Source: Flavobacterium sp. ENC
GTDB lineage: Bacteria; Bacteroidota; Bacteroidia; Flavobacteriales; Flavobacteriaceae
Assembly: GCF_020991415.1 (NCBI RefSeq)
Contig: NZ_JAJMOY010000005.1
Span: forward strand, 310,001 to 374,000
Direction: 5' to 3'
DNA length: 64,000 nucleotides
Shown: piece after piece, positions 7,709-16,324 of the stretch
How the letters are laid out: each line of letters starts with the position of its first letter
How positions within the stretch are numbered: position 1 is the stretch's first letter
Program-made: the position numbers and the translations under genes
Notes under the pieces: model-generated
Database searches by the model: none
Told to the model about the DNA's origin: nothing
What the model saw: only the letters and a program-made list of their open reading frames with translations

Positions 7709-8827
7709 CTATATCGTTTTAGCAGCAACCAGTTTTATATTCTCAACAAACTGATCAAACAAATAAGACGAATCATGTGGTCCGGGACTTGCTTCAGGGT
7801 GATACTGTACCGAAAAACAATTCTTATTTTTCATACGCATTCCGGCAACCGTATCATCATTTAGATGTACATGTGTAATTTCCAATTCCGGATGACCATC
7901 TAAAGCTTCTCTTTTTACGGCAAAACCATGATTTTGAGAAGTAATTTCCCCTTTACCGGTGAGAAGATTTTTTACAGGATGATTAATTCCGCGATGTCCG
8001 CCGAACATTTTATAAGTTTTAACGCCGTTTGCTAAAGCAATAATCTGGTGTCCTAAACAAATTCCGAACAATGGATTATCATTTTTTATAATTTCCTTTG
8101 CAACTTCTATAGCTCCGAATAAAGGATCCGGATCCCCGGGGCCATTTGACAAGAAGTATCCGTCCGGATTAAATTCTGCCAAATCCTTATAAGTCGAATT
8201 GTATGGGAAAACTTTAATATAACAATCTCTTTTAGCAAGATTTCTTAATATATTCTTTTTAATTCCAAGATCTAAAGCTGAAATCTTATAAGTTGCATTC
8301 TCATCTCCAAAAAAATAAGGTTCAGTAGTTGAAACTTTTGATGCCAACTCTAAACCTTCCATATTTGGCACATTTGCCAACTCTTTTTTCAAATCTTCAA
8401 CTGACGTTCCATCTGTACAAATTACAGCATTCATAGCGCCATTGTCACGAATGTAACTTACCAGAGCTCTCGTGTCGACATCAGAAATACAGATTAAATT
8501 TTCTTTTATAAAGTAATCTTCCAAACTTCCGGAAGAATCTTCTCTTGAATAATTAAAACTGAAGTTTTTACAAACTAAACCAGCAATTTTGACGCTATCA
8601 GATTCAATTTCCAAATCATTAACACCATAGTTTCCAATATGGGCATTGGTAGCCACCATTATCTGACCAAAATAAGAAGGATCTGTAAAAATCTCCTGAT
8701 ATCCGGTCATTCCAGTATTAAAACAAACCTCTCCAAAAGTTTTACCACTAATACCAATAGATTTACCGTGAAAAATAGTTCCGTCGCTTAGTAATAGAAT
8801 GGCGCTTTGTCGTGTAGTGTATTTCAT
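7709..8827 (-). CDS. carA: Carbamoyl-phosphate synthase small subunit
   Basis: 372 residues. It provides ammonia from glutamine to the large subunit for pyrimidine and arginine synthesis. The N-terminal CPSase_sm domain begins around residue 8 (LLLSDGTIFHGKSIGI). The C-terminal class-I glutaminase shows the nucleophile in LFGICLGHQ and the His/Glu pair in QYHPEASPGPHD. carB is not adjacent, so the two subunits are encoded apart in this genome. A full -33/-7 promoter lies 75-106 bases upstream, beyond the rplQ terminator. Confidence 0.97.
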   Translation of the reverse strand: MKYTTRQSAILLLSDGTIFHGKSIGISGKTFGEVCFNTGMTGYQEIFTDPSYFGQIMVATNAHIGNYGVNDLEIESDSVKIAGLVCKNFSFNYSREDSSGSLEDYFIKENLICISDVDTRALVSYIRDNGAMNAVICTDGTSVEDLKKELANVPNMEGLELASKVSTTEPYFFGDENATYKISALDLGIKKNILRNLAKRDCYIKVFPYNSTYKDLAEFNPDGYFLSNGPGDPDPLFGAIEVAKEIIKNDNPLFGICLGHQIIALANGVKTYKMFGGHRGINHPVKNLLTGKGEITSQNHGFAVKREALDGHPELEITHVHLNDDTVAGMRMKNKNCFSVQYHPEASPGPHDSSYLFDQFVENIKLVAAKTI

Positions 8828-8901
8828 TCTTAGTTGTATTGTTTTTTATAATTGTTTAATGAAATCCGGCAGGCCCATTTCATTTATAATTAGATATTTT
8901 G

Positions 8902-8933
8902 CAAATTTACTTCTTTAAAAGAGTGCTTCCAAA
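8902..8933 (-). promoter_or_regulatory. carA promoter
   Basis: The minus strand carries TTTG (8933-8930), a 20-base spacer, then TAAATTTG (8909-8902). Both boxes match the Bacteroidota sigma-A pattern. The leader to the carA ATG would be about 70 bases. Confidence 0.7.
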
Positions 8934-9015
8934 AAAAATTAAAAATTTCATTCATAAAAATAAAACCTAACTGTAGAAATAAGTTAAATTTCAATTTAAA
9001 AAAAAATCAAAAAAA

Positions 9016-9044
9016 AAGGATAAACTAAAAATTAGTTTATCCTT
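9016..9044 (-). terminator. Terminator of the ribosomal superoperon
   Basis: A 13-bp perfect stem (9016-9028 with 9032-9044), a 3-base loop and a long T tract in the minus direction (9000-9015). It lies directly after the rplQ stop and separates the operon from carA. Confidence 0.88.
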
Positions 9045-9072
9045 GATTTCTATAGAATCATTACTTTCATAA

Positions 9073-9561
9073 TTATTCAGAAGCTTCAGTAGTCGATTCT
9101 GACTCAGCAGCTGGAGCTTCAGAAGTTTCCTCAGCTTTTTTTGCTTTACCACCACGACGGCTTTTTGCTTTTTTAACTTCTTTTTTACCTCCATTGTAAA
9201 GTTCATTGAAATCTACAAGTTCGATCATTGCCATATCAGCATTATCTCCCAAACGATTTCCAACTTTAATGATACGAGTGTATCCACCTGGACGGTCACC
9301 AACTTTAGCAGCTACGTCTCTGAACAAGTCAGTTACAGCATATTTACTACGTAAGTAAGCAAAAACAATACGACGGTTGTGAGTCGTATCTTCTTTTGAT
9401 TTTGTAATTAAAGGCTCAACGAATTGTTTAAGCGCTTTAGCTTTAGCAACAGTAGTGTTAATACGTTTGTGCTCGATAAGAGAACAAGCCATATTAGCCA
9501 ACATAGCTTTTCTATGTCCAGTCTGTCTGCTTAAGTGATTGAATTTTTTTCCGTGTCTCAT
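9073..9561 (-). CDS. rplQ: 50S ribosomal protein L17
   Basis: 162 residues. The conserved core is MRHGKKFNHLSRQTGHRKAM to about residue 118. It is followed by a low-complexity tail rich in K then A/E/S (KKEVKKAKSRRGGKAKKAEE...), the longer tail common in Bacteroidota L17. L17 sits near the polypeptide exit tunnel. It is the last gene of the superoperon, 36 bases after rpoA with a GC-rich hairpin in the gap. Confidence 0.97.
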   Translation of the reverse strand: MRHGKKFNHLSRQTGHRKAMLANMACSLIEHKRINTTVAKAKALKQFVEPLITKSKEDTTHNRRIVFAYLRSKYAVTDLFRDVAAKVGDRPGGYTRIIKVGNRLGDNADMAMIELVDFNELYNGGKKEVKKAKSRRGGKAKKAEETSEAPAAESESTTEASE

Positions 9562-9576
9562 TGCTATTTTAAATTT

Positions 9577-9594
9577 AATCCGCCGTGGCGGATT
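9577..9594 (-). promoter_or_regulatory. GC-rich hairpin between rpoA and rplQ
   Basis: AATCCGCC pairs with GGCGGATT around two bases. The stem stands out in AT-rich DNA, lacks a T tract, and fills most of the 36-base gap. It may be an RNA processing or stabilising site. Confidence 0.5.
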
Positions 9595-9597
9595 GAA

Positions 9598-10590
9598 TTA
9601 TTCTTTATCTAATTTGTATTTAGCTAAATCCATTCCGAAAGTTAAATTTTTAACTGCAACAAGTTCATCAAGTTCAGTTAAAGATTTTTTACCAAAATTA
9701 CGGAATTTCATTAGGTCATTTTTATTGAACGATACTAAATCACCAAGTGTATCAACTTCAGCCGCTTTCAAGCAATTTAATGCTCTCACAGATAAATCCA
9801 TATCAACAAGCTTAGTTTTAAGCAATTGTCTCATATGCAATGACTCTTCATCATACGATTCTGTTTGTGCAATTTCGTCAGCCTCGAGTGTAATTCTTTC
9901 GTCAGAAAATAACATGAAGTGGTGAATTAAAACTTTAGCAGCTTCAGTAAGGGCATCTTTTGGATTAATAGAACCATCAGTTTTAATTTCAAAAACTAAT
10001 TTTTCGTAATCTGTTTTTTGCTCAACACGGAAGTTTTCAATTGCATATTTTACATTTTTTACCGGGGTAAAAATAGAATCTGTAAAAATGGTACCAATTG
10101 CAGCGTTCTGTTTTTTGTTCTCCTCAGCAGGAACGTATCCTCTACCTTTTTCGATTGTTAAATCGAAGTTCAATTTGATTTTAGGATCTAAATTACAGAT
10201 AACAAGGTCTGGGTTCAGCACTTGAAAACCTGAAATAAATTTTTGAAAATCACCTGCTGTTAATTGATCTTTACCAGAAACAGAAATAGTAACTGCTTCA
10301 TTATCGATATCTTCAATTTGACGTTTGAAACGTACTTGTTTTAGATTAAGGATAATTTCGGTAACATCTTCAACAACACCTGAAATAGTAGAAAACTCAT
10401 GATCTACACCTTCGATACGAACAGATGTAATTGCATAACCTTCTAATGCTGAAAGCAAAACTCTTCTAAGTGCATTACCAACAGTCAATCCATAACCAGG
10501 TTCTAAAGGTCTAAATTCGAATTTACCTTCAAAATCGGTTGAATCGATCATGATAACTTTATCGGGCTTTTGAAAATTAAATATTGCCAT
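9598..10590 (-). CDS. rpoA: DNA-directed RNA polymerase alpha subunit
   Basis: 330 residues. The N-terminal assembly domain includes FEFRPLEPGYGLTVGNALRR and LLSALEGYAITSVRIEGVDHE. A linker rich in D/E leads to the C-terminal domain (LSVRALNCLKAAEVDTLGDL ... FRNFGKKSLTELDELV), which contacts upstream DNA and activators. It is in its usual place after rpsD in the alpha operon, and the gap to rpsD is short. Confidence 0.98.
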   Translation of the reverse strand: MAIFNFQKPDKVIMIDSTDFEGKFEFRPLEPGYGLTVGNALRRVLLSALEGYAITSVRIEGVDHEFSTISGVVEDVTEIILNLKQVRFKRQIEDIDNEAVTISVSGKDQLTAGDFQKFISGFQVLNPDLVICNLDPKIKLNFDLTIEKGRGYVPAEENKKQNAAIGTIFTDSIFTPVKNVKYAIENFRVEQKTDYEKLVFEIKTDGSINPKDALTEAAKVLIHHFMLFSDERITLEADEIAQTESYDEESLHMRQLLKTKLVDMDLSVRALNCLKAAEVDTLGDLVSFNKNDLMKFRNFGKKSLTELDELVAVKNLTFGMDLAKYKLDKE

Positions 10591-10611
10591 AAATTTCGAC
10601 TAAGTCAATTA

Positions 10612-11217
10612 TTATTTGTTGTACAACTCTACGATTAATTGTTCTTTAATGTTTTCTGGAATTTGAAGTCTTGCAGGTACAGAAACAAAAGTTCCTTCTT
10701 TAAGATCATTGTTCCAGGTAATCCATTCATAAACATGACTTGAATTTGATAAAGAACGTTCGATAGCTTCTAGAGATTTAGATTTTTCACGAACTGCAAC
10801 TTTATCACCAGGTTTAAGGTGGTAAGAAGGAATATTAACAACTTCACCATTTACAGTAACGTGTCTGTGAGATACGATTTGACGTGCACCTCTTCTAGAA
10901 GGAGCGATACCCATTCTGAAAACTACGTTATCCAATCTTGCTTCGCATAATTGTAATAAAACTTCACCAGTAACTCCTTTAGTCGCTGATGCTTTTTCGA
11001 ATAAATTTCTGAATTGTTTTTCTAAAATTCCGTAAGAATATTTAGCTTTTTGCTTTTCCATTAACTGAACAGCATACTCAGATTTTTTTCCTCTTTTTTT
11101 AGCCATCCCGTGTTGTCCAGGTGGGTAATTTCTTTTTTCGAAAGATTTATCATCTCCGAAGATTGCTTCGCCAAATTTACGAGCGATTCTTGTACTAGGA
11201 CCAGTATATCTTGCCAT
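10612..11217 (-). CDS. rpsD: 30S ribosomal protein S4
   Basis: 201 residues. A primary 16S rRNA binding protein, and the translational repressor of the alpha operon in E. coli. The start MARYTGPSTRIARKFGE is followed by an S4 RNA-binding domain near residues 92-150 (LDNVVFRMGIAPSRRGARQI, then VNIPSYHLKPGDKV). The N-terminal part lacks the zinc-binding cysteines. Upstream, a 93-base gap contains a long imperfect inverted repeat that could be the site of autoregulation. Confidence 0.97.
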   Translation of the reverse strand: MARYTGPSTRIARKFGEAIFGDDKSFEKRNYPPGQHGMAKKRGKKSEYAVQLMEKQKAKYSYGILEKQFRNLFEKASATKGVTGEVLLQLCEARLDNVVFRMGIAPSRRGARQIVSHRHVTVNGEVVNIPSYHLKPGDKVAVREKSKSLEAIERSLSNSSHVYEWITWNNDLKEGTFVSVPARLQIPENIKEQLIVELYNK

Positions 11218-11230
11218 TTTAAATTGTTTA

Positions 11231-11282
11231 AGATAGAGATTATGAATTCAGGTCTTATCCTTCGATAATCTATGTTCTATCT
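11231..11282 (-). promoter_or_regulatory. Possible rpsD leader structure
   Basis: 11231-11243 pairs with 11265-11271 and 11277-11282 (AGATAG plus AGATTAT against ATAATCT plus CTATCT, with a 5-base bulge), closing a loop of about 21 bases. It lies in the only sizeable gap of the alpha operon, just before S4, the known autoregulator in other bacteria. Confidence 0.4.
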
Positions 11283-11310
11283 AGGTTATACTATATTAAA
11301 TTTTTGAGTA

Positions 11311-11694
11311 TTAAACTCTACGTCTTTTTGGAGGACGACATCCGTTGTGAGGCATTGGAGTAACATCGATAATCTCAGTCACTTCAATTCCACCGTTATG
11401 AATAGAACGGATAGCAGACTCACGTCCGTTTCCTGGTCCTTTTACATAAACTTTTACTTTTTTAAGTCCTGCCTCAAGAGCTACTTTACTACAATCTTCT
11501 GCTGCCATCTGAGCTGCGTACGGAGTGTTCTTTTTAGAACCTCTGAAACCCATTTTACCAGCTGAAGACCAAGAAATAACTTCACCTTTCTTATTAGTCA
11601 AAGAAATGATAATGTTGTTGAAAGTGGCAGAAATATGAGCTTCACCCGTTGATTCAACGATAACTTTACGTTTTTTTGCAGTTGCTTTAGCCAT
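11311..11694 (-). CDS. rpsK: 30S ribosomal protein S11
   Basis: 127 residues with the family core GEAHISATFNNIIISLTNKK and the C-terminal VTPMPHNGCRPPKRRRV. It forms part of the platform of the small subunit near the 3' end of 16S rRNA. It lies 8 bases after rpsM and should be translated from the same message. Confidence 0.97.
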   Translation of the reverse strand: MAKATAKKRKVIVESTGEAHISATFNNIIISLTNKKGEVISWSSAGKMGFRGSKKNTPYAAQMAAEDCSKVALEAGLKKVKVYVKGPGNGRESAIRSIHNGGIEVTEIIDVTPMPHNGCRPPKRRRV

Positions 11695-11702
11695 ATTACT
11701 TA

Positions 11703-12077
11703 TTATTTAGTTGCTTTTTTCTTGTTCGCAACAGTTTTTCTTTTACCTTTTCTTGTTCTAGAGTTGTTTTTAGTTCTTTGTCCTCTTAACGGAAGACCAG
11801 ATCTATGACGGATACCTCTGTAACAACCAATATCCATTAAACGTTTGATGTTTAAAGAAACCTCTGAACGTAATTCTCCTTCAATTTTGTAAAATGAAAC
11901 TGCATCACGAATCGCTCCGATCTCGTCATCATTCCAATCTTGAACTTTTTTGTCTTGGCTAACTTGAGCTTTTTCTAAAATCTCAATTGCTCTACTTCTT
12001 CCTAATCCAAAGATATAGGTAAGTGCTATAACACCTCTTTTATTTTTTGGGATATCTACCCCTGCTATTCTTGCCAT
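11703..12077 (-). CDS. rpsM: 30S ribosomal protein S13
   Basis: 124 residues, starting MARIAGVDIPKNKRGVIALT, with the helix-turn-helix part (YIFGLGRSRAIEIL) and the basic C-terminal tail (RGLPLRGQRTKNNSRTRKG-like pattern). It contacts the P-site tRNA and the L5 bridge. It follows rpmJ with only two bases between them. Confidence 0.97.
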   Translation of the reverse strand: MARIAGVDIPKNKRGVIALTYIFGLGRSRAIEILEKAQVSQDKKVQDWNDDEIGAIRDAVSFYKIEGELRSEVSLNIKRLMDIGCYRGIRHRSGLPLRGQRTKNNSRTRKGKRKTVANKKKATK

Positions 12078-12079
12078 AA

Positions 12080-12196
12080 TTATCCTTGTCTTTGTTTAAA
12101 TCTAGGATTCTTTTTGTTTATTACGTACAATCTCCCTTTTCTACGCACAATAATGCACTCGGGACTTCTCTTTTTTACTGATGCTCTAACTTTCAT
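12080..12196 (-). CDS. rpmJ: 50S ribosomal protein L36
   Basis: A 38-residue protein read directly from the minus strand: MKVRASVKKRSPECIIVRRK and on to KNPRFKQRQG, stop at 12080-12082. It has a single cysteine (C14) instead of the usual C-C-C-H zinc ligands, so it is the zinc-free form of L36. It lies between infA and rpsM as in most bacteria. Confidence 0.95.
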   Translation of the reverse strand: MKVRASVKKRSPECIIVRRKGRLYVINKKNPRFKQRQG

Positions 12197-12208
12197 AGTG
12201 AATATCCT

Positions 12209-12424
12209 TTAATATCGATAAGTAATTCTTGCTTTTGACAAATCATAAGGACTCATTTCCAGTTTCACTTTATCACCAGGTAATAACTTGATGTAATGCA
12301 TACGCATTTTACCAGAAATATGAGCAATTACGATATGTCCATTTTCTAACTCTACACGGAACATCGCATTTGACAATGCTTCGATGATTGATCCGTCTTG
12401 TTCTATTGCTGATTGTTTTGCCAT
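12209..12424 (-). CDS. infA: Translation initiation factor IF-1
   Basis: 71 residues, a single S1/OB-fold domain (MAKQSAIEQDGSIIEALSNA ... VIAHISGKMRMHYIKLLPGD). IF-1 occupies the A site during initiation. It lies 7 bases downstream of secY and 12 bases upstream of rpmJ, the common bacterial order. Confidence 0.97.
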   Translation of the reverse strand: MAKQSAIEQDGSIIEALSNAMFRVELENGHIVIAHISGKMRMHYIKLLPGDKVKLEMSPYDLSKARITYRY

Positions 12425-12431
12425 AAATATA

Positions 12432-13778
12432 TTAAGCTACCGCTTTTCTATTTTTACCAGTCTTCATTAAACCATCATAATGTTTGTTTAACAAGTATGA
12501 ATTGATTTGTTGAATAGTATCTATCGCAACACCAACCATAATTATTAATGAGGTACCTCCAAAAAACATTGCCCAAGATTGTTGTACATCCATAATACTT
12601 ACAACAATAGCTGGGAACACAGCAATCAAAGCAAGGAATAAAGATCCTGGGAAAGTTATTAAAGACATCACTTTATCAAGAAAATCTGAAGTCTCAGCTC
12701 CTGGACGAACTCCCGGAATGAAACCACCGCTTCTCTTTAAATCATCAGCCATTTTGTTAGTAGGTACTGTGATAGCAGTATAGAAAAATGTAAATACAAT
12801 AATTAAAGTTGCAAAAACAAAATTATACCAAAATCCAAATATATTACTAAATGCTCCAACGATAGATTGTGATGTGTCTGATTTAGACAATCCAGCTACA
12901 GCTGCAGGAATAAACATAATTGCCTGCGCAAAAATAATTGGCATAACTCCCGAAGCATTAAGCTTAAGAGGAATCCATTGTCTATTACCACCTGCTAAAT
13001 CTTGTTCGTAATCTCCAGTTGTTGTACGACGAGCGTATTGAACAGGAATTCTACGTACTGCCATTGTAAGCAATACACAAGATATAATTACTAATAACCA
13101 CACAATAATTTCAATAACTAATAACATTGGACCTCCATTGTTATTGGTAACTCTGGTTGTAAATTCTTGTATAAAAGCTTGCGGTAAACGCGCTAAGATA
13201 CCAACCATAATCAACAATGAAATTCCATTTCCAATACCTTTATCCGTAATTTTTTCTCCAAGCCACATAGCGAAAATTGTACCAGTAACTAAGATAATAA
13301 CAGAAGAGAACAAAAATTCAGGTGAATTAAAGCCTAGTAAGAATGCACTTCCAGGTAACGTTCTGTATAAATTGTAGATATAAGTTGGACCTTGAACCAG
13401 TGTAATAGCTATAGTCAACCAACGAGTGATTTGATTAATCTTTTTTCTGCCACTCTCTCCATCGTTTTGAAGTTTTTGTAAATAAGGAATCGCAATTCCC
13501 ATCAACTGAACAACAATAGATGCAGAAATATAAGGCATAATACCTAAAGCAAAAACTGAAGCTTTAGAGAAAGCACCTCCTGTAAACATGTCCAGGATAG
13601 ATCCTAAACCATTTTTAGTTTGTCCCGCTAAACCTGTTAATTGAGTTGCGTCAATACCAGGCAGCGTTACATGTGCACCAAAACGATATACCAAAAGCAA
13701 TCCTAATGTAATTAAGATTCTATTTTTCAGTTCTTCGATTTTCCAAACATTACTTATTGATTCAATAAATTTCTTCAT
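12432..13778 (-). CDS. secY: Protein translocase subunit SecY
   Basis: 448 residues with ten hydrophobic segments. It is the channel-forming subunit of the SecYEG translocon in the inner membrane. The N-terminal LLVYRFGAHVTLPGID, the plug region near residue 60-70, GIGNGISLLIMVGI in the middle and the cytoplasmic loop RRIPVQYARR are all conserved. It lies between rplO and infA in the spc-like part of the operon. Confidence 0.98.
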   Translation of the reverse strand: MKKFIESISNVWKIEELKNRILITLGLLLVYRFGAHVTLPGIDATQLTGLAGQTKNGLGSILDMFTGGAFSKASVFALGIMPYISASIVVQLMGIAIPYLQKLQNDGESGRKKINQITRWLTIAITLVQGPTYIYNLYRTLPGSAFLLGFNSPEFLFSSVIILVTGTIFAMWLGEKITDKGIGNGISLLIMVGILARLPQAFIQEFTTRVTNNNGGPMLLVIEIIVWLLVIISCVLLTMAVRRIPVQYARRTTTGDYEQDLAGGNRQWIPLKLNASGVMPIIFAQAIMFIPAAVAGLSKSDTSQSIVGAFSNIFGFWYNFVFATLIIVFTFFYTAITVPTNKMADDLKRSGGFIPGVRPGAETSDFLDKVMSLITFPGSLFLALIAVFPAIVVSIMDVQQSWAMFFGGTSLIIMVGVAIDTIQQINSYLLNKHYDGLMKTGKNRKAVA

Positions 13779-13791
13779 CTTAATAGATAAG

Positions 13792-14244
13792 TTATATAGT
13801 TACAGCTTCTCCTCCAGCAGCTTCAATAGCAGCTTTTGCAGTAGCAGTAAATTTGTGGGCAGTTACTTTTAATTTTGCTTTCAATTCTCCTCTACCTAAA
13901 ATCTTAACGATCTCATTTTTGGTAGCCAGACGATTTGCTACGTAATCTGTCATAGAAACAGAATCAGTAATAACACCATTGTCTACTAATAATTGAAGCG
14001 TATCTAAATTAACACCTTCGTATTCTTTACGATTGATGTTTGTGAAACCAAACTTAGGCACACGTCTTTGAAGTGGCATTTGCCCTCCCTCAAAACCAAT
14101 CTTTTTAGAATAACCAGAACGAGATTTTGCTCCTTTGTGACCTCTTGCAGAAGTACCACCTTTTCCTGAACCTTCTCCTCTACCTAATCTTTTATTTTGA
14201 TTGTGTGTTGACCCTTCAGCTGGTTGTAAGTTACTTAAATTCAT
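13792..14244 (-). CDS. rplO: 50S ribosomal protein L15
   Basis: 150 residues, starting MNLSNLQPAEGSTHNQNKRL, with the glycine/arginine-rich extended arm (RGEGSGKGGTSARGHKGAKS) that threads into 23S rRNA and a globular C-terminal half. It lies between rpmD and secY with short spacers. Confidence 0.97.
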   Translation of the reverse strand: MNLSNLQPAEGSTHNQNKRLGRGEGSGKGGTSARGHKGAKSRSGYSKKIGFEGGQMPLQRRVPKFGFTNINRKEYEGVNLDTLQLLVDNGVITDSVSMTDYVANRLATKNEIVKILGRGELKAKLKVTAHKFTATAKAAIEAAGGEAVTI

Positions 14245-14255
14245 AACAGTATTTG

Positions 14256-14438
14256 TTATTTAGCTTCTTCGACAGAAACTAAGTGTTTAACTTTGTTTAT
14301 CATACCAAGGATAGCAGGGTTTGAATCATGCTCTACAACTTGTCCCATTTTACGTAGACCTAAAGCTTCCAAACCTCTCTTTTGAGAAAGAGGACAGTTG
14401 ATTTTGCTTCTTACTTGTTTTACTAATAATTTAGCCAT
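14256..14438 (-). CDS. rpmD: 50S ribosomal protein L30
   Basis: 60 residues, the short bacterial form: MAKLLVKQVRSKINCPLSQK, then LGLRKMGQVVEHDSNPAILG. It lies 12 bases after rpsE and 11 bases before rplO. Confidence 0.96.
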   Translation of the reverse strand: MAKLLVKQVRSKINCPLSQKRGLEALGLRKMGQVVEHDSNPAILGMINKVKHLVSVEEAK

Positions 14439-14450
14439 AATTTCCTTGAA

Positions 14451-14972
14451 TTAACCTTTAAAAACTTTTTCTAAAGAAACACCTCTTTGTTTTGCAACAG
14501 TGTGAGCGCTTCTCATTTGTAATAAAGCATCAAAAGTTGCTTTTACCACGTTATGAGGATTTGATGATCCTTGAGATTTAGATAATACATCGTGAATACC
14601 AACTGATTCAAGAACTGAACGAACAGCTCCACCAGCAATAACTCCTGTACCATGGGAAGCAGGAATTAAGAATACACGTGCACCACCAAATTTACCTTTT
14701 TGTTCGTGAGGAACAGATTGTCCGTTCAAAGGAATTTTTACTAAATTTTTCTTAGCATCTTCTACTGCTTTCGCAATTGCTTCAGAAACGTCTTTAGATT
14801 TTCCTAATCCGTGACCAACTACTCCGTTTTCATCACCTACAACTACAATAGCAGAAAAACCGAAAGCTCTACCACCCTTTGTAACTTTAGTAACACGATT
14901 AACACTTACCAGACGATCTTTAAGTTCAAGACCACTTGGTTTTACCAATTCTACATTTTTGTATTTAGACAT
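14451..14972 (-). CDS. rpsE: 30S ribosomal protein S5
   Basis: 173 residues. An N-terminal dsRBD-like half (LVSVNRVTKVTKGGRAFGFS, VVVGDENGVVGHGLGKSKDV) is followed by the C-terminal alpha/beta half (GTGVIAGGAVRSVLESVGIH). S5 helps maintain decoding accuracy. It is closely spaced with rplR and rpmD. Confidence 0.97.
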   Translation of the reverse strand: MSKYKNVELVKPSGLELKDRLVSVNRVTKVTKGGRAFGFSAIVVVGDENGVVGHGLGKSKDVSEAIAKAVEDAKKNLVKIPLNGQSVPHEQKGKFGGARVFLIPASHGTGVIAGGAVRSVLESVGIHDVLSKSQGSSNPHNVVKATFDALLQMRSAHTVAKQRGVSLEKVFKG

Positions 14973-14978
14973 AATATA

Positions 14979-15329
14979 TTAGAATTTAAGTCCAGCCGCT
15001 CTTGCGCCTTCTGCTAATGATTTAATACGACCGTGATATAAATATCCACCTCTGTCAAAAGTGATGGTATCAATCCCGGCTTTTAACGCTTTTTCAGCAA
15101 CTAGTTTTCCAACTGCAGCAGCTACTTCAACGTTAGTACCTTTTCCTATTTCTTTTTCTCTTGAAGATGCAGCTAATATAGTAACTCCGTTTACGTCATC
15201 AATAAGTTGAGCATAAATTTCTTTGTTACTTCTAAATACAGATAGTCTTGGGTTAGTAGCAGTACCACTAATCGTTTTTCTAATTCTGAATCTAATTCTC
15301 TGTCTTCTATCAGATTTTGTTAATGACAT
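14979..15329 (-). CDS. rplR: 50S ribosomal protein L18
   Basis: 116 residues, ending DRGGYLYHGRIKSLAEGARA and so on, the usual L18 C-terminus. It binds 5S rRNA with L5 and L25. The basic N-terminus (MSLTKSDRRQRIRFRIRKTI) is typical. It lies between rplF and rpsE, with a 6-base spacer to rpsE. Confidence 0.97.
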   Translation of the reverse strand: MSLTKSDRRQRIRFRIRKTISGTATNPRLSVFRSNKEIYAQLIDDVNGVTILAASSREKEIGKGTNVEVAAAVGKLVAEKALKAGIDTITFDRGGYLYHGRIKSLAEGARAAGLKF

Positions 15330-15340
15330 AATCTTATTTT

Positions 15341-15883
15341 TTAAGCTGATTTACCTGCTTTTCTTCTTAATACTTCACCCACAAATTTAACACCTTTTCC
15401 TTTATATGGCTCTGGCTTACGGAAACCTCTGATTTTCGCAGCAACCTGACCTAAAAGTTGTTTATCAAATGATGTTAATTTTACGATAGGGTTTTTACCT
15501 TTTTCAGATATTGTTTCTAGAGCTACTTCCGGAGCAATTTCTAAAACAATATTGTGAGAATATCCAAGAGCTAAATCTAACTTTTGACCTTGGTTTGAAG
15601 CTCTGTAACCAACTCCAACTAATTCAAGTTCCTTTGTAAAACCTTCAGACACACCAATAATCATGTTATTGATCAATGATCTGTATAATCCGTGTTTTGC
15701 TCTTTGGTCTTTATGATCAGACGATCTTTCTAACAGAACCTGATCGCCTTCAACTTTTACAGTAATGTCCGAAAACTCCTGAGTTAGTTGACCTTTTTTT
15801 CCTTTTACCGTAACGATACCGTCTTTAACTTCTACAGTTACTCCAGCAGCGATTACAATTGGGCTTTTACCTATTCTTGACAT
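15341..15883 (-). CDS. rplF: 50S ribosomal protein L6
   Basis: 180 residues with two repeated L6 domains. The C-terminal signature GFRKPEPYKGKGVKF is seen in full. The N-terminal MSRIGKSPIVIAAGVTVEVK is standard. L6 lies next to the sarcin-ricin loop. It follows rpsH by 18 bases. Confidence 0.97.
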   Translation of the reverse strand: MSRIGKSPIVIAAGVTVEVKDGIVTVKGKKGQLTQEFSDITVKVEGDQVLLERSSDHKDQRAKHGLYRSLINNMIIGVSEGFTKELELVGVGYRASNQGQKLDLALGYSHNIVLEIAPEVALETISEKGKNPIVKLTSFDKQLLGQVAAKIRGFRKPEPYKGKGVKFVGEVLRRKAGKSA

Positions 15884-15901
15884 CTTATCTAGTCTTTAAA
15901 A

Positions 15902-16300
15902 TTAGTATACGTAACAAATTACTTCACCACCTACATTTAATTGTTTCGCTTGTTTTCCAGTCATAAGACCTTTTGAAGTTGAAACAATTGCAATTCCTAA
16001 TCCGTTAAGGATTCTTGGTAATTTGGCAGCACCTGCGTATTTACGTAAACCAGGTTTACTAATTCTTTGGATATCTTTAATTACAGGCTCTTTAGTATCT
16101 TTATCATACTTCAAAGCAATTTTGATTGAACCCTGAACGGTGTTGTCCTCAAATTTGTAACTCAAGATATAACCCTGATCAAATAAGATCTTGGTTATTT
16201 CTTTTTTTAGATTAGAAGCTGGAATTTCAACAACTTTGTGGTTTGCAGCCACGGCGTTACGAACTCTAGTCAAATAATCTGCAATAGGATCTGTATACAT
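15902..16300 (-). CDS. rpsH: 30S ribosomal protein S8
   Basis: 132 residues from MYTDPIADYLTRVRNAVAAN, ending ISTSKGLMTGKQAKQ-like and VICYVY. A 12-codon in-frame extension upstream (MPPENHNRNQIH) is rejected because it runs into the hairpin and adds residues not seen in the family. S8 binds the central domain of 16S rRNA and represses the spc operon in E. coli. Unlike its neighbours it is preceded by 104 non-coding bases holding a hairpin and a promoter. Confidence 0.96.
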   Translation of the reverse strand: MYTDPIADYLTRVRNAVAANHKVVEIPASNLKKEITKILFDQGYILSYKFEDNTVQGSIKIALKYDKDTKEPVIKDIQRISKPGLRKYAGAAKLPRILNGLGIAIVSTSKGLMTGKQAKQLNVGGEVICYVY

Positions 16301-16324
16301 ATGTATTTGATTGCGATTATGGTT

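Noticed and set aside
8991..9206. Minus-strand frame overlapping rplQ and its terminator
   Set aside because: It lies in another frame of rplQ, is Lys/Leu low-complexity, and covers the terminator hairpin.
11347..11565. Plus-strand frame over rpsK, and similar antisense frames across the ribosomal cluster
   Set aside because: All lie opposite highly conserved ribosomal genes and have no motif, start context or promoter of their own.
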